Positions 7,904 through 17,351 of a stretch of 64,000 bases of DNA are shown one piece after another. The stretch is from Oxalobacteraceae bacterium OTU3CINTB1 (GTDB taxonomy: Bacteria > Pseudomonadota > Gammaproteobacteria > Burkholderiales > Burkholderiaceae_D). Location: the NCBI GenBank assembly GCA_024123955.1, contig CP099652.1:372001-436000 (forward strand), read 5' to 3'. Position 1 is the first letter of the stretch, and each line of letters opens with the position of its first letter. The position numbers were made by a program, and so were the translations under genes. The notes below the pieces were generated by a model that was not told the origin of the DNA, searched no databases, and was given only the letters and a program-made list of their open reading frames with translations.

Positions 7904-9080
7904 ATTTGTGGAAGTCGCGGAATGTGTCGCCGTCCGGATAACGGTAATCGGGAAAATCGTACTCGTTGACGAAGTCGCTCAGGCGCAGGTAGCCGCCCTT
8001 GGGAATCGACACCAGCTGCATTTCGCCGCCCGCTTCCGAGCGGCGCAGCGCCAGCAGCAATTGCGGATTGAGGTTGTCCAGCCGCATCACCGCCGACATC
8101 GGCGCCATGGTCGCCTTGACGCCGAGATAAGGTTTTCCCGGCCACTCGATCGGCGCGTCCAGGCCCGGCGCCGCGGCGGCGGCGGCCAGGTCGACGGCGC
8201 TCAACAGGTCGGCCGACCGGCTGGAATTGACCAGCAAGGCGTAGTCCTGGCCGCCGGTGCTGAAACTCACCAGGCCGTTCGGCGCGCTGCCCCAGCCCAG
8301 TTCTCCCACGGTGCGGGCGGCGATGTGCGCGCCATCCTTCAGATCCTTGAGCGGGATGGTCACCAGCGGCGTGCACGTATAGGCCGCGACCAGCGTGGGC
8401 TCGCCGCCGATCGTCATCACCGTCATGCTGCGGATCGGCGCGCGGGTTTCGATCTGATTGTGGACCGGATGGTACATCTCGACCGTGGTGGCGCTGGCCT
8501 TGCCGCTGAACGGATAGTCGTACACCCGCAAGGTGGAGGCGAAACTGCGGTTCGACAATCCGGCCACATACAGCCGGTTCTGGTAGTAGCGCATGTCCGT
8601 GACGGTCAAGGTCTGTGCCGGCAGGTCGCGCCAGAAGGCGACATCGGCCGTCGGCGCATCGGTGATGGCGGCCGAGGACGAAACCCTGGCCAGATCGAGC
8701 CGCCGGACTTGCCCCGTGGCGTCGATACTGACGATGGCGGGCTTGGCCTGGCCTTTCACGCCCCGCACGGTCAGCGCGACGTACGCCACTTCGCCGCCGG
8801 GCTGCACGGCCATGTCCTCGAAGCGCAGCGCGCCCGGCGCCACCCGCAGCGCTTTGGCGATCGGCGCCTGCACATCCATCAAATTGAACGGCTTGCCGGC
8901 AGGACGGACGGGCGCCGGCAGCGCCAGCGCGAAAATGCGCGCGCCCTTCCAGTCGGCGACGAACAAGGTTTGCGCGTCGCCAAAGGTAAGCTTGCTGGCC
9001 GACTGCATGGCCGGCGGCGCGGCATGGGCAGCGCCCGCCGCCAAGAGTAAACTCAACAACAATTTCAACCGGGTGTTCAT
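7863..9080 (-). CDS. exported beta-propeller-like protein of unknown function
   Basis: 405 residues with a clear signal peptide (MNTRLKLLLSLLLAAGAAHA). After cleavage the protein shows regularly spaced segments of the kind QTLFVADWKGARIFALALP, NRLYVAGLSN and PTLVAAYTCTPLVTIPL, which suggest repeated propeller blades. No Cys-His heme motif or catalytic motif was seen. It overlaps the following exported protein by 41 bases and is separated by about 110 bases from the response regulator gene on the same strand. The two exported proteins may be targets or sensory partners of that two-component system, which is a guess from position. Confidence 0.65.
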   Translation of the reverse strand: MNTRLKLLLSLLLAAGAAHAAPPAMQSASKLTFGDAQTLFVADWKGARIFALALPAPVRPAGKPFNLMDVQAPIAKALRVAPGALRFEDMAVQPGGEVAYVALTVRGVKGQAKPAIVSIDATGQVRRLDLARVSSSAAITDAPTADVAFWRDLPAQTLTVTDMRYYQNRLYVAGLSNRSFASTLRVYDYPFSGKASATTVEMYHPVHNQIETRAPIRSMTVMTIGGEPTLVAAYTCTPLVTIPLKDLKDGAHIAARTVGELGWGSAPNGLVSFSTGGQDYALLVNSSRSADLLSAVDLAAAAAAPGLDAPIEWPGKPYLGVKATMAPMSAVMRLDNLNPQLLLALRRSEAGGEMQLVSIPKGGYLRLSDFVNEYDFPDYRYPDGDTFRDFHKYARTIEGYPELAR

Positions 9081-9193
9081 GGCGATACCGTCCTTTCGCT
9101 CGATGGCAAAAAAACAGTATAAGGACGGGGCGGGGCCGCGGTCACTGCCGCCTAGGGCCGGTTGTTTTTCACCCTATCGTGTCTTGCAACCGC

Positions 9194-9820
9194 TCAGTTC
9201 TCCCAATAGCCGCGCCGCACGGCGATCATCACCGCATGGGTGCGGTCGCGCGCGTCGAGCTTTTGCAAAATGGCTTTCATGTGGGTCTTGATGGTGTCTT
9301 CGCGCAAGCCCAGCTGGTCGGCCACGCGCTGGTTCGAGTTGCCGCCACTGACCAGGCGCAGCACCTCGACCTCGCGCTTGCTCAAGGCGTCGAGCTGGAA
9401 GCTGTTGACCAGGCTGGCCGCGACCGGCGGCGGCAACAGCCGCCGGCCGGCGTGCACCGAAACGATGTAGTCGCTCAAGGCGGTGCGGGCCGTGTTCTTC
9501 AGCACATAGCCGGTCGCGCCGGCCTTGAGCGCGCGCGTCACCTGCACGTCGCCGTCGAACGTCGTCAGGATGATGACGCGGGCCTCGGGGTCGATCCGGC
9601 GTATCGCGCCGGTCGCCTCGATGCCGTTCAATCCCGGCATCTGCAAATCCATCAGGATGACGTCGGGGCGCCAGCGCCGGTACAGCTCGACGGCCGTGTC
9701 GCCGTCTTCGGCTTCCGCCACCACGGCAAATCGCGGGTTGGCCGACAGCACCGCGATGATGCCGCTGCGCAGCAAGGGGTGATCGTCGGCGATCATGATG
9801 CTGATCTGGTCGTTCTGCAT
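9194..9820 (-). CDS. NarL/FixJ-family response regulator
   Basis: 208 residues. The receiver domain has the acidic pocket Asp12-Asp13, the phosphoacceptor Asp58 in DVILMDLQMPG, Thr in ILTTFDG and Lys in YVLKN. The C-terminal LuxR-type helix-turn-helix reads LSKREVEVLRLVSGGNSNQR followed by VADQLGLREDTIKTHMKAI. It should bind DNA as a dimer when phosphorylated by the kinase encoded 32 bases upstream. No local target operator was identified; the exported genes downstream are candidates. Confidence 0.93.
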   Translation of the reverse strand: MQNDQISIMIADDHPLLRSGIIAVLSANPRFAVVAEAEDGDTAVELYRRWRPDVILMDLQMPGLNGIEATGAIRRIDPEARVIILTTFDGDVQVTRALKAGATGYVLKNTARTALSDYIVSVHAGRRLLPPPVAASLVNSFQLDALSKREVEVLRLVSGGNSNQRVADQLGLREDTIKTHMKAILQKLDARDRTHAVMIAVRRGYWEN

Positions 9821-9852
9821 GACTTTGCTCCTGTCGTTATCGCCCGGCCGGG

Positions 9853-12852
9853 TCAGCGGTCCTGATGCAAGCGGTCCAGATGCAAGCGCGCATAGGCGAG
9901 CTTGGCCGGAAGGTCCAGCCGCCAGGCGGTGCCGCCGCCTTCACCGCTGCGCAGCGCCAGCCTGGCGTTGATCCCGGCGGCGCGCTCGTACATCCCGCGC
10001 ATGCCCCAATGGTTCGGGCGGCCACCGTCATTGAACACCGTGGCGGGCATGCCGATGCCGTTGTCGCTAAGGATACAGCGGAATTCCCGCCCGCCATAGT
10101 GGACTTCCACCTCTATCCTGGTCGCCCTGGCGTGGGTGCAGGCATTGGCCATCGCCTCCGTGAGGATCGCCAGGGCTTCCACATGGACAGTGGCGTCCAG
10201 CTGGCGGACGGCGCCGGTAACCGTCACGCCGACCGGGGCCGCATCGCCCTGCCGCAGGCGCGCCGCCGCAGCCCGTAGCGCGTCCTCGAAACCCGGCTTG
10301 CCGATTTCGTCGCCCCGCAGTGCGCAAATCCGCTCGCGCCCCTCGTTGAGCACCTCATCCGCCTGCAGCAACGCGCTTTCGATCCGCAGCCGCGCCGCAG
10401 CGGCCGCCGGCAACTCCAGCATCGCCGCGTGCACGTGCAGGACCAGCGCCTGCACCGATTGCAGCAGCGTGTCGTGCAGCTCGCGGGCGATGCGTTCACG
10501 CTCGTTGACGCGCTCCTGCAGCCGGGCCGCCATCTGCCGGCCCAGCCGGCCGATGCGCCAGCGGTAAGCCAGGTAGACCGCCGACAGCGACACCAGCACG
10601 CACAGCGCCTTGAACCACCAGGTCTGCGTCGCCCTGGGTGCGATCTCGAAACCGACCGTGGTGACGGCGTCGCTCCACTGGCCGTTGTAGTCCGTCGCGG
10701 TCACGCTGAAATCATACCGGCCCGGCGCCAGATTGCCGTAGTAAGCGCTGCGGCGTGCGCCGGCCTCCTGCCATTGGGCATCGACGCCGCCCAGACGGTA
10801 GCGGAAGCGCAGGCGTTCCGGCATCGACAGCGCCACACTGGTGTAATCGATTTGCAATGCGGAGTTGCCCGGGGCGAAGCGGATCGGCAGCAGCGGCGCC
10901 CTGGCGTCGCCGGGCGGACCCAGCGTCTTGATGGTGACCGGCAGCCGGGGCGCGGCCGGCAATGGCGCGGCGGGGTCCAGGCGAAAAAGACCGGTGGTTC
11001 GGGCGACCCACAGGCGCCCGTCGGCGGCCAGCACCAGCGATGGCGTCGGCGTGAAGTAGGGCGCGCTGCCTTCCAGTCCGTCGAGCCGGTCCAGCCGCTC
11101 ATACTGCACGCGGTACGCGCGCGCGCGCTCGAATCTGGCGATCTCGGCGGCGGGAATGCGGAACAGGCCGGCAAATGCATTCAGCCACAGATCGCCGTTT
11201 TGCAGCTGCACCATGCCGGAAATGCCGTGGAAGGTCTCGCCATCGGCGCCGCTGAGCTGGTTAAACCGGTTTTCCCCGAGCAAAGCCAAGCCTCTCTCGC
11301 CACCCGCCCATACGTGCCCTGCACGCAGGTGCAGCGCCATCACCGGGCCCAGCGTCAATCCCTCGGCCGGCCCGTAGCTGCGCCACGCCGCGCCTTGCGC
11401 TTGGGCCACCAGGCCGGGATGATAGCCGAGCCAGAGGCCGGCGGCGTCCGAGCGGGCCATCACATTGACTTCGGCCTGCCTGCCGGTTTGTTCCCATTGT
11501 CCCCGGGGACTGCGGCGATACAAGCCATTTGGAAACAGCGCCACCAGCAGGCCGTCATCCTGGTCCGCCAGCAGCGCCCGCACGCGCGCGCCGCCGACCG
11601 CGGCGGGCAGGCCCACCGTCCGGCTGTCGTCGCCCTGAAAACGCCACAACGTACCGTACGAGGCGCCCCACAGCGCGCCATCGCCGGTGAGGGCCAAGCT
11701 GGACAGCAAGCCGTCCCAGCCGGCGCCGTCCACCGTCCGGCGGGGCGTCGCCGTCACCTGGCCGCGCTCGTTCGCCATGGCGTGATACCTGCCGATCCAG
11801 ACGCCGCCACGCTCATCGGCAAGCAGCGCGCCGCCGATGGCCGCTTCCGGAACATCGAGCCGGCTCACGCGTTTGGCACGAAACCGGTCGATGCCAGTGG
11901 ACGTGGACGTCCATATATTTCCTTCGCGATCTTCAAAAATGGCGTGGACGGCGCGCCCGCTCAAGCCCTGGGGCGACGCCGCCCGGGCCGTTACCCGCGC
12001 CGTGCGATATTCCAATGCTTCCAGCAGCCCCACCCACAGATCGCCGTGGCGGTCGACCAAAAGACTGCCGGGGTCGCCCAGGGATCCCCACTGCCGATAC
12101 ACGGTATTGCGCTGGGGACCTGTCAGCAGATGGAGCTTGGCATGCAGCGCATCCCAGCTGACCACATTGCCATCGGGGAGTTCGAACAGCACGCCGGTGC
12201 CGCTGTCGACCGCCGCCCTGGCAAACCGCGTCGCGCCCGGCTGGAGCGAATACACGCCGGCATCGCCCTGCGCCCACAGCACGCCATGCCGATCACGCAT
12301 CAGGGTTTTATAGCCGCCGCCGGCCACTTGCCAGGCGCCGTCCGCCTTATGCCAGCGGCCGCCCTCCAGGTAGAACAGGCCCAACGCGGTGGCCGCCCAC
12401 ATCCGGCCGCCGCCGTCTTGCTCCAGCCCCCAGACGGCGCGCTCGGGCAGGCCGTCCGGTTCGCCGTAACTGCGTATCACCCCTTGCCGCAGGTAGCTGA
12501 CGCCGCCGGCGCGATAGCCGATCCACAGTCCGCCGTCCGGCGCCGCATTGACAATGCTGACGTATTTGGGCGGCAAGGCGTCATTGACCGGGACAAATTG
12601 CTCGAACTGCATACCGTCGAATCGATACAGTCCGCCCGCCCCGCCCAACCACAGCCAGCCGTCACTGGTCTGCGTCATCGAAATGATCGATTCCGGCGCC
12701 CCGTCGCGCGCGCTCCAGCTGGTGTGATGCAAATCGATGGTGGGGGACGACACGGCTTGCGCCCGGCCTGCCGCAGGCAGGGCGCCGCACAAAAATACGG
12801 CGCAGCAGGCCAGCACGCCGCGCAGACCGCCGGGCAATGGGCGTATTCTCAT
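9853..12852 (-). CDS. two-component sensor kinase with periplasmic two-propeller domain
   Basis: 999 residues. Order: signal peptide to about residue 32; a large periplasmic sensor made of repeated Reg_prop blades (for example MTQTSDGWLWLGGAGGLYRF, IFEDREGNIWTSTSTGIDRF); a Y_Y_Y domain (RLRFRYRLGGVDAQWQEAG, then YDFSVTATDYNGQWSD); one transmembrane helix (WWFKALCVLVSLSAVYLAYRW); a HisKA_3 dimerisation domain with phosphoacceptor His793 in ERIARELHDTLLQSVQAL; and a HATPase_c domain with DNGIGMP and GMRGMYERA. Such kinases often sense polysaccharide breakdown products or similar ligands outside the cell. It is followed directly by its NarL-type regulator. No LytTR domain, so it is distinct from the decayed kinase at 2.7-3.3 kb. 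Confidence 0.92.
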   Translation of the reverse strand: MRIRPLPGGLRGVLACCAVFLCGALPAAGRAQAVSSPTIDLHHTSWSARDGAPESIISMTQTSDGWLWLGGAGGLYRFDGMQFEQFVPVNDALPPKYVSIVNAAPDGGLWIGYRAGGVSYLRQGVIRSYGEPDGLPERAVWGLEQDGGGRMWAATALGLFYLEGGRWHKADGAWQVAGGGYKTLMRDRHGVLWAQGDAGVYSLQPGATRFARAAVDSGTGVLFELPDGNVVSWDALHAKLHLLTGPQRNTVYRQWGSLGDPGSLLVDRHGDLWVGLLEALEYRTARVTARAASPQGLSGRAVHAIFEDREGNIWTSTSTGIDRFRAKRVSRLDVPEAAIGGALLADERGGVWIGRYHAMANERGQVTATPRRTVDGAGWDGLLSSLALTGDGALWGASYGTLWRFQGDDSRTVGLPAAVGGARVRALLADQDDGLLVALFPNGLYRRSPRGQWEQTGRQAEVNVMARSDAAGLWLGYHPGLVAQAQGAAWRSYGPAEGLTLGPVMALHLRAGHVWAGGERGLALLGENRFNQLSGADGETFHGISGMVQLQNGDLWLNAFAGLFRIPAAEIARFERARAYRVQYERLDRLDGLEGSAPYFTPTPSLVLAADGRLWVARTTGLFRLDPAAPLPAAPRLPVTIKTLGPPGDARAPLLPIRFAPGNSALQIDYTSVALSMPERLRFRYRLGGVDAQWQEAGARRSAYYGNLAPGRYDFSVTATDYNGQWSDAVTTVGFEIAPRATQTWWFKALCVLVSLSAVYLAYRWRIGRLGRQMAARLQERVNERERIARELHDTLLQSVQALVLHVHAAMLELPAAAAARLRIESALLQADEVLNEGRERICALRGDEIGKPGFEDALRAAAARLRQGDAAPVGVTVTGAVRQLDATVHVEALAILTEAMANACTHARATRIEVEVHYGGREFRCILSDNGIGMPATVFNDGGRPNHWGMRGMYERAAGINARLALRSGEGGGTAWRLDLPAKLAYARLHLDRLHQDR

Positions 12853-12992
12853 GTCACATAGAAATTAGTTATAACTTGGCAACGTTCATCCGCGATTGTA
12901 TAGAAGATTTCCACCCGATAGTGTGTTTAGGGCAGTTGCTCTTTGGGATATCCTGTGTTTTCAACCACAGGAGCCAACCAAGGAGAACCGAC

Positions 12993-13784
12993 ATGGACTT
13001 GCAACTCAATGGCAAACTGGCACTCGTCAGCGGAAGCACGGCGGGCATCGGCTACGCGATCGCGGCGACGCTGGCGCGGGAGGGCGCCAGCGTCATCGTC
13101 AGCGGCAGGACGCAGGCCGGGGTCGACGACGCGGTGAACCGCCTACGGGAAGAAACGCAGGGCACGGTTTACGGCTATGCCGGCGACCTGAGCCTGGCGG
13201 AGGAGGCAAAGGAAGTGGTGCGGCGTTATCCGGGCATCAGCATCCTGGTCAACAATCTCGGCATCTTCGAGCCCAAGGCGTTCGAAGATATTCCCGACGA
13301 GGATTGGCTGCGGTTTTTCGACGTCAACGTGCTCAGCGGCGTACGGCTCGCGCGCCTGGTGCTGCCCGAAATGAAACGGGCGAACTGGGGCCGCATCATC
13401 TTCATCTCGAGCGAAAGCGCGGTGCAGATTCCCACCGAAATGATCCATTACGGCATGACGAAGACTGCGCAACTTGCCGTCTCGCGCGGCTTGGCGGAAT
13501 CGGTCGCTGGCACCGGCATCACGGTCAACAGCGTCCTGCCCGGCCCGACGAAGTCGCGTGGCGTGGGCGACTTCGTCGAAGACATGGCGCGCGCGAGCGA
13601 CAAGAGCTTCGAGCAGATCGAAGCGGAGTTCTTCGACCACGTGCGTCCGACTTCGCTGATCAAGCGCTTCGGCACGCCGCAGGAAGTGGCGTCGCTCGTG
13701 GCCTACGTGGCCAGCCCGCTGGCGTCGGCGACCACCGGCGCGGCGCTACGTGTCGATGGCGGCGTCGTCAAGAGCGCGTTCTAG
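12993..13784 (+). CDS. SDR family oxidoreductase
   Basis: 263 residues, classical short-chain dehydrogenase/reductase. The NAD(P) loop is SGSTAGIGYAIAATLA (TGxxxGxG with Ser for the first Thr). The Arg in IVSGRTQAG suggests NADP preference. The usual NNAG reads NNLG. Catalytic Ser is in IFISSESAVQ and the Tyr-Lys pair in HYGMTKTAQ. The C-terminus GAALRVDGGVVKSAF is standard. The start follows AGGAG at 12981-12985. Its stop codon overlaps that of the convergent LysR gene in the four bases CTAG. Substrate unknown. Confidence 0.9.
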   Translation: MDLQLNGKLALVSGSTAGIGYAIAATLAREGASVIVSGRTQAGVDDAVNRLREETQGTVYGYAGDLSLAEEAKEVVRRYPGISILVNNLGIFEPKAFEDIPDEDWLRFFDVNVLSGVRLARLVLPEMKRANWGRIIFISSESAVQIPTEMIHYGMTKTAQLAVSRGLAESVAGTGITVNSVLPGPTKSRGVGDFVEDMARASDKSFEQIEAEFFDHVRPTSLIKRFGTPQEVASLVAYVASPLASATTGAALRVDGGVVKSAF

Positions 13785-14698
13785 CGATCGCGTACGCGCG
13801 CCGGTGAGGCGTTGCCGAACAGCTCGGTAGTCCACTCGGTGAACGCCCGCATCGCCGGCGAGAAAAAGCGATGATGGGGATAGAGCAGTGATACCGGCAC
13901 CGGCGCCGGCCGCTTGTCGGCCAGCACCTCGACCAATGCTCCGGTCCGCAAATGGTCGGTCACCAGGATCTCGGCCAGCTGCATCAAGCCGTGGCCGTCG
14001 AGGCACAGCTTGATGTAAAGCCCGGTCTCGTTGACCGCCACCTTGCCCGGGACCGGGACGGAGATGCCCACGCCCCCTTCGACGAAACGCAGGTCGCTGC
14101 CGCGCCGCGTCGTGCTGGAAAAGTAATGGACCGCCCGGTGTCGTTGCAAATCCTCCAGGGTTTCGGGGACGCCTTGTTCGGCCAGATAGGACGGCGCCGC
14201 GCAGGTGATCCAGCGCAGCTCGCCCAAGCGGCGCGCGACCAAGGCCGAGTCATCGAGGCTGCCGGTGCGGATGACGCAATCGACGCTCTCCTGGATCAAG
14301 TCCACCTGGCGATCATTGACGCCGATCATCAGGTAGATGTCCGGGTACCGCTGCTGGAATTGCCACAACTGCGGCAGGATCACGGCATGGGCGATGCCGC
14401 CGGGCATATCCACCCGCAGGCGGCCTTGCGGACGCTCGACGGAACCATGCAGGCTCGATTCGGTGTCATCGATCAGGTCGAGGATTTCGCGGCAACGGTG
14501 GAAGTACCGCTCGCCTTCCGGCGTCAGGCTGAGGTTTCTGGTGGAACGATTGAGCAGGCGCGTCTGCAAATGTTGTTCCAGCCGTTTGATGATGCCGGTG
14601 ACCGACGACGCCGGCATGCCCAGCGTCTGCGCCGCGCGCACAAAACTCCCGCTCTCGACCACGCGAAGGAATACCTGCATTGCTTGTACGCGATCCAT
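13781..14698 (-). CDS. LysR family transcriptional regulator
   Basis: 305 residues from the ATG at 14698 (MDRVQAMQVFLRVVESGSFV). The winged helix-turn-helix is FVRAAQTLGMPASSVTGIIK, followed by RLLNRSTRNLSLT; this is the CrgA/PA2206-like clade often annotated as DhcR-type. The effector domain fills the rest. It is divergent from the amidohydrolase at 14866 and convergent with the SDR at 12993, so either may be a target. The 5' leader carries three 12-bp tandem repeats (14710-14745). Confidence 0.9.
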   Translation of the reverse strand: MDRVQAMQVFLRVVESGSFVRAAQTLGMPASSVTGIIKRLEQHLQTRLLNRSTRNLSLTPEGERYFHRCREILDLIDDTESSLHGSVERPQGRLRVDMPGGIAHAVILPQLWQFQQRYPDIYLMIGVNDRQVDLIQESVDCVIRTGSLDDSALVARRLGELRWITCAAPSYLAEQGVPETLEDLQRHRAVHYFSSTTRRGSDLRFVEGGVGISVPVPGKVAVNETGLYIKLCLDGHGLMQLAEILVTDHLRTGALVEVLADKRPAPVPVSLLYPHHRFFSPAMRAFTEWTTELFGNASPARVRDR

Positions 14699-14709
14699 GT
14701 GGTGTCCGT

Positions 14710-14745
14710 GTGGCGGTAAATGTGGCGGTGAAAGTGGCGGTGAAG
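14710..14745. repeat. three 12-bp tandem repeats
   Basis: GTGGCGGTAAAT, GTGGCGGTGAAA and GTGGCGGTGAAG follow each other without a gap, 12 bases upstream of the LysR start on the other strand. They occupy its likely leader or promoter and could vary in number by slippage. Confidence 0.8.
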
Positions 14746-14865
14746 GAAACGGCACTATAACCCAGCATTGTTCGAGTTTTCTGCATGGTGAAAACGCCCG
14801 GCACTACTTTTTCCATGGGGTGGCCGTCGCTAGACTGCGTGCATACCATTCAGCAGGAACCTACA

Positions 14866-16254
14866 ATGTCAGATCAAGACCGTCAACTGCTCGCGCCGCT
14901 GGCGCCGGCCACACATAAGACGCTCATTCGAGGCGCGACGATCATCAGCATGGATCCCAATGTCGGCAATTTGCCCAAGGGCGACATCCTGATCGCCGAT
15001 GGCGCCATTGCCGCCATCGGCTTACAGCTGGAGGCCGACGGCGCCGAAGTGATCGATGCGAAAGATATGATCGCCATTCCGGGCATGGTCGATACCCATC
15101 GCCATTCCTGGGAAGGCCAGCTGCGCCGCATCAACCCCAATGCGGCGTCGCTCGAGGACTATTGCAACGCCACGCATTTCTCGTTTGCCAAATACTACCG
15201 GCCGCGCGACATCTACGTGGGTAACCTGCTCACGGCATTGGGCTGCATCGATGCCGGCATCACGACCGTGATCGACAACTCCCACAACAGCCGGACAGCG
15301 GCGCATTCCGACGCGGCGGTCGAAGCATTGCTCGATACGGGCATACGCGCGTTGCACGCCGCCGGGGCGCCGGTATCGGGGGTGTGGGACGAGGCACACT
15401 GGGCCGGCAACCTGGCCCGCCTGCAGGCCAAGTATTTCACCGATCCCGCCAGCCTGGTGACCCTGGCTATGATGGCGCAGCTTGAACCAGCCCAGTGGGC
15501 CGTCGCGCGAGAACTGGGCATTCCCATCGTGACCGAGTTTTTTGGCGGCGCCATGGCAGCCGAGCTCGAAGTCCTGCACCAGCGGGGGCTGCTCGGCGGC
15601 GACAACATCTTCAACCACTGCACCTGCCTGCCGGATTCGGGCTGGGAAATCTTGCGCGAGGCGGGTGTGCGCGTCAATGTCTGCCCGCGCTCGGATGCCC
15701 ACTACGGTATCGAGAACGGCATGCACGCCTGGCAGGCGGCGCTCCATCACGGCATCCGCCCCGGTTTCAGTGTGGACAACGAGACTTCTTATAGCGGCGA
15801 CATGTTCATGGAGATGCGCGTGGCGTTCTACGTGCAGCGTGTCATTGGGCATGGCCAGCGCCTCCATGGCCATCACCATGCGCCGGCGCCGACCAATGCG
15901 TTCCGGTTGCTGGAGGCCGCCACGATCGATGGCGCCGCCTGCGCGGGACTGGCACAGCGCATCGGCAGCATGACGCCGGGCAAGCAGGCCGACCTGGTAC
16001 TGATACGCACCGGAGACCTCAACCTTTATCCTGTCAACAACGCCGTCGCCACCGTGGTGCACGCGGCCGAGCGCAGCAATATCGATACCGTCATCATAGG
16101 CGGACGGGTGCGCAAGCGCGGTGGCGTCGTGCAGGGCGTGGATCAGGCGACGCTGCGCGCCGCGATCGACGAGTCCTGCGCCCATCTGTTCAGTGCCGCC
16201 GGTTACCAGCCAGATCTGTTTGCCGAATCGTTCGCGCCGATTCACCTGGCGTAA
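14866..16254 (+). CDS. amidohydrolase family protein (TRZ/ATZ-type deaminase/chlorohydrolase group)
   Basis: 462 residues. The N-terminal beta-sandwich segment KTLIRGATIISMDPN and the metal motif PGMVDTHRHSWEG (His-x-His) identify the metal-dependent amidohydrolase superfamily, close to cytosine/guanine/S-adenosylhomocysteine deaminases and triazine hydrolases. Further ligands are probably the His in FNHCTCLPDSG and the Asp in FSVDNETSYSG. The C-terminal segment GSMTPGKQADLVLIRTG is the usual closing beta-sandwich strand. The stretch NVCPRSDAHYG is where deaminases carry their substrate-contacting residues. Substrate not predictable. ATG at 14866 preceded by CAGGAAC. Divergent from the LysR gene. 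Confidence 0.88.
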   Translation: MSDQDRQLLAPLAPATHKTLIRGATIISMDPNVGNLPKGDILIADGAIAAIGLQLEADGAEVIDAKDMIAIPGMVDTHRHSWEGQLRRINPNAASLEDYCNATHFSFAKYYRPRDIYVGNLLTALGCIDAGITTVIDNSHNSRTAAHSDAAVEALLDTGIRALHAAGAPVSGVWDEAHWAGNLARLQAKYFTDPASLVTLAMMAQLEPAQWAVARELGIPIVTEFFGGAMAAELEVLHQRGLLGGDNIFNHCTCLPDSGWEILREAGVRVNVCPRSDAHYGIENGMHAWQAALHHGIRPGFSVDNETSYSGDMFMEMRVAFYVQRVIGHGQRLHGHHHAPAPTNAFRLLEAATIDGAACAGLAQRIGSMTPGKQADLVLIRTGDLNLYPVNNAVATVVHAAERSNIDTVIIGGRVRKRGGVVQGVDQATLRAAIDESCAHLFSAAGYQPDLFAESFAPIHLA

Positions 16255-16264
16255 GCGGGGAGCG

Positions 16265-16366
16265 ATGGACGCGGCGCTCCTTCCGCGCTACACCGTACCG
16301 GTGGTGTGGATCATTCCCGCCCTGGTGTGGTTAGCAATGTCGCGTTGGCTCAAACGCAGGCGATAG
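16265..16366 (+). CDS. possible small single-pass membrane protein
   Basis: 33 codons starting 10 bases after the amidohydrolase stop with a good ribosome site (GGGGAG, 5 bases spacing). The product MDAALLPRYTVPVVWIIPAL continues with VWLAMSRW and a basic tail LKRRR: one hydrophobic helix followed by positive charges, the usual layout of small inner-membrane proteins. Its 3' third overlaps the convergent LysR gene. No homologue is recognised. Chance occurrence cannot be excluded. Confidence 0.35.
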   Translation: MDAALLPRYTVPVVWIIPALVWLAMSRWLKRRR

Positions 16367-17206
16367 CATGGTGTCGGCGATATCCAGCAGCGCCCGCAGG
16401 CGATCCATATGCCGCAGGTCATGGTGGTAACCTACCCAGATCTCCCTGGCTGGCGGCGGCTCGGGCGTCTCGATGCGCTGTAACACGGGTGTTGCATCGC
16501 CAAGCGGCCTCGGCAGCACTGCCACACCCATACCTTGCGCACACATGCGCGCCTGCACTGCGCGGCTGGTGCTGGTGAAGACACGCCGGGACAGCGGAAA
16601 CCGGTCCAGCAGCCAGGCGACATCGGGAAAGTGCGACTGTGCCGAATTCATGAGTATGAGTCCGACCGAAGCCGGATCCCTTTGCATCGCGCGCGCGGAT
16701 TCGGCCGAGCCGTAGAGGCCGTACGGAATGCTCATCAGGCGGCGCTGGACGATGTCCGGTTCGGTGAAGGGCACGATACGGAAGGCCACATCGGCCTCGC
16801 GACGCGACAGATCGAGCAGCCGGTAGCTGGCGATCACCTCGGGCACAATGGCCGGGTGGCGGCGCGTCAATTCCGCCAGCACGGGCGCGAGAACATAGCC
16901 GGCAAACCACTCCGCAGAAGATATCCGTAACACGCCTTCGAGGCGTTCGTGGTTGCCCGCCAACCGCCGTTCCATGGCCAGGCCGGAATTTTCCATGGAT
17001 TCCGCCAGCGCCAGCACCGCGTCCCCGGTGTCCGTCAGTACCAGCCCATCCTTGGTCCGGCGGAAGAGCGCCTGCTCCGCCTCGTCTTCGAGCGCCTTGA
17101 TCCGCCGACCCACGGTCGGATGACTTACCCCGAGTCTGCGCGCCGCCTCGCCCAGAGAACCGGAACGGACCACCGCTAGAAAAATTCGGACGTCGCTCCA
17201 TTCCAT
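16331..17206 (-). CDS. LysR family transcriptional regulator
   Basis: 291 residues. The N-terminal domain reads MEWSDVRIFLAVVRSGSLGE followed by the helix-turn-helix AARRLGVSHPTVGRRIKALE, the variant (HPTVGRRI) found in a LysR clade with short effector domains. It is divergent from the NTF2-like gene (17352) and the MFS exporter behind it, which are the likely targets. The interval 17207-17351 contains no obvious perfect palindrome. Confidence 0.9.
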   Translation of the reverse strand: MEWSDVRIFLAVVRSGSLGEAARRLGVSHPTVGRRIKALEDEAEQALFRRTKDGLVLTDTGDAVLALAESMENSGLAMERRLAGNHERLEGVLRISSAEWFAGYVLAPVLAELTRRHPAIVPEVIASYRLLDLSRREADVAFRIVPFTEPDIVQRRLMSIPYGLYGSAESARAMQRDPASVGLILMNSAQSHFPDVAWLLDRFPLSRRVFTSTSRAVQARMCAQGMGVAVLPRPLGDATPVLQRIETPEPPPAREIWVGYHHDLRHMDRLRALLDIADTMLSPAFEPTRHC

Positions 17207-17351
17207 GTGTCAAAACCCGTTCAAAAATGTACGCCGAATATACAGGAATGGCAGTTCACCGACAAATCAGTTTGCAGCATCATGGCGCCTATTCGAGCTG
17301 GCCCATGCAGGGTCGGCATTTTCAAATGCTCATTCCTCAGGGAGATTTCCG

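Noticed and set aside
7464..9050. 528-codon frame opposite the exported propeller-like gene
   Set aside because: Antisense shadow rich in Arg and Gly; the other strand has a signal peptide and a ribosome-coupled neighbour.
10429..12861. 810-codon frame opposite the propeller kinase
   Set aside because: Antisense shadow of high-GC coding sequence; the kinase on the other strand has clear domains throughout.
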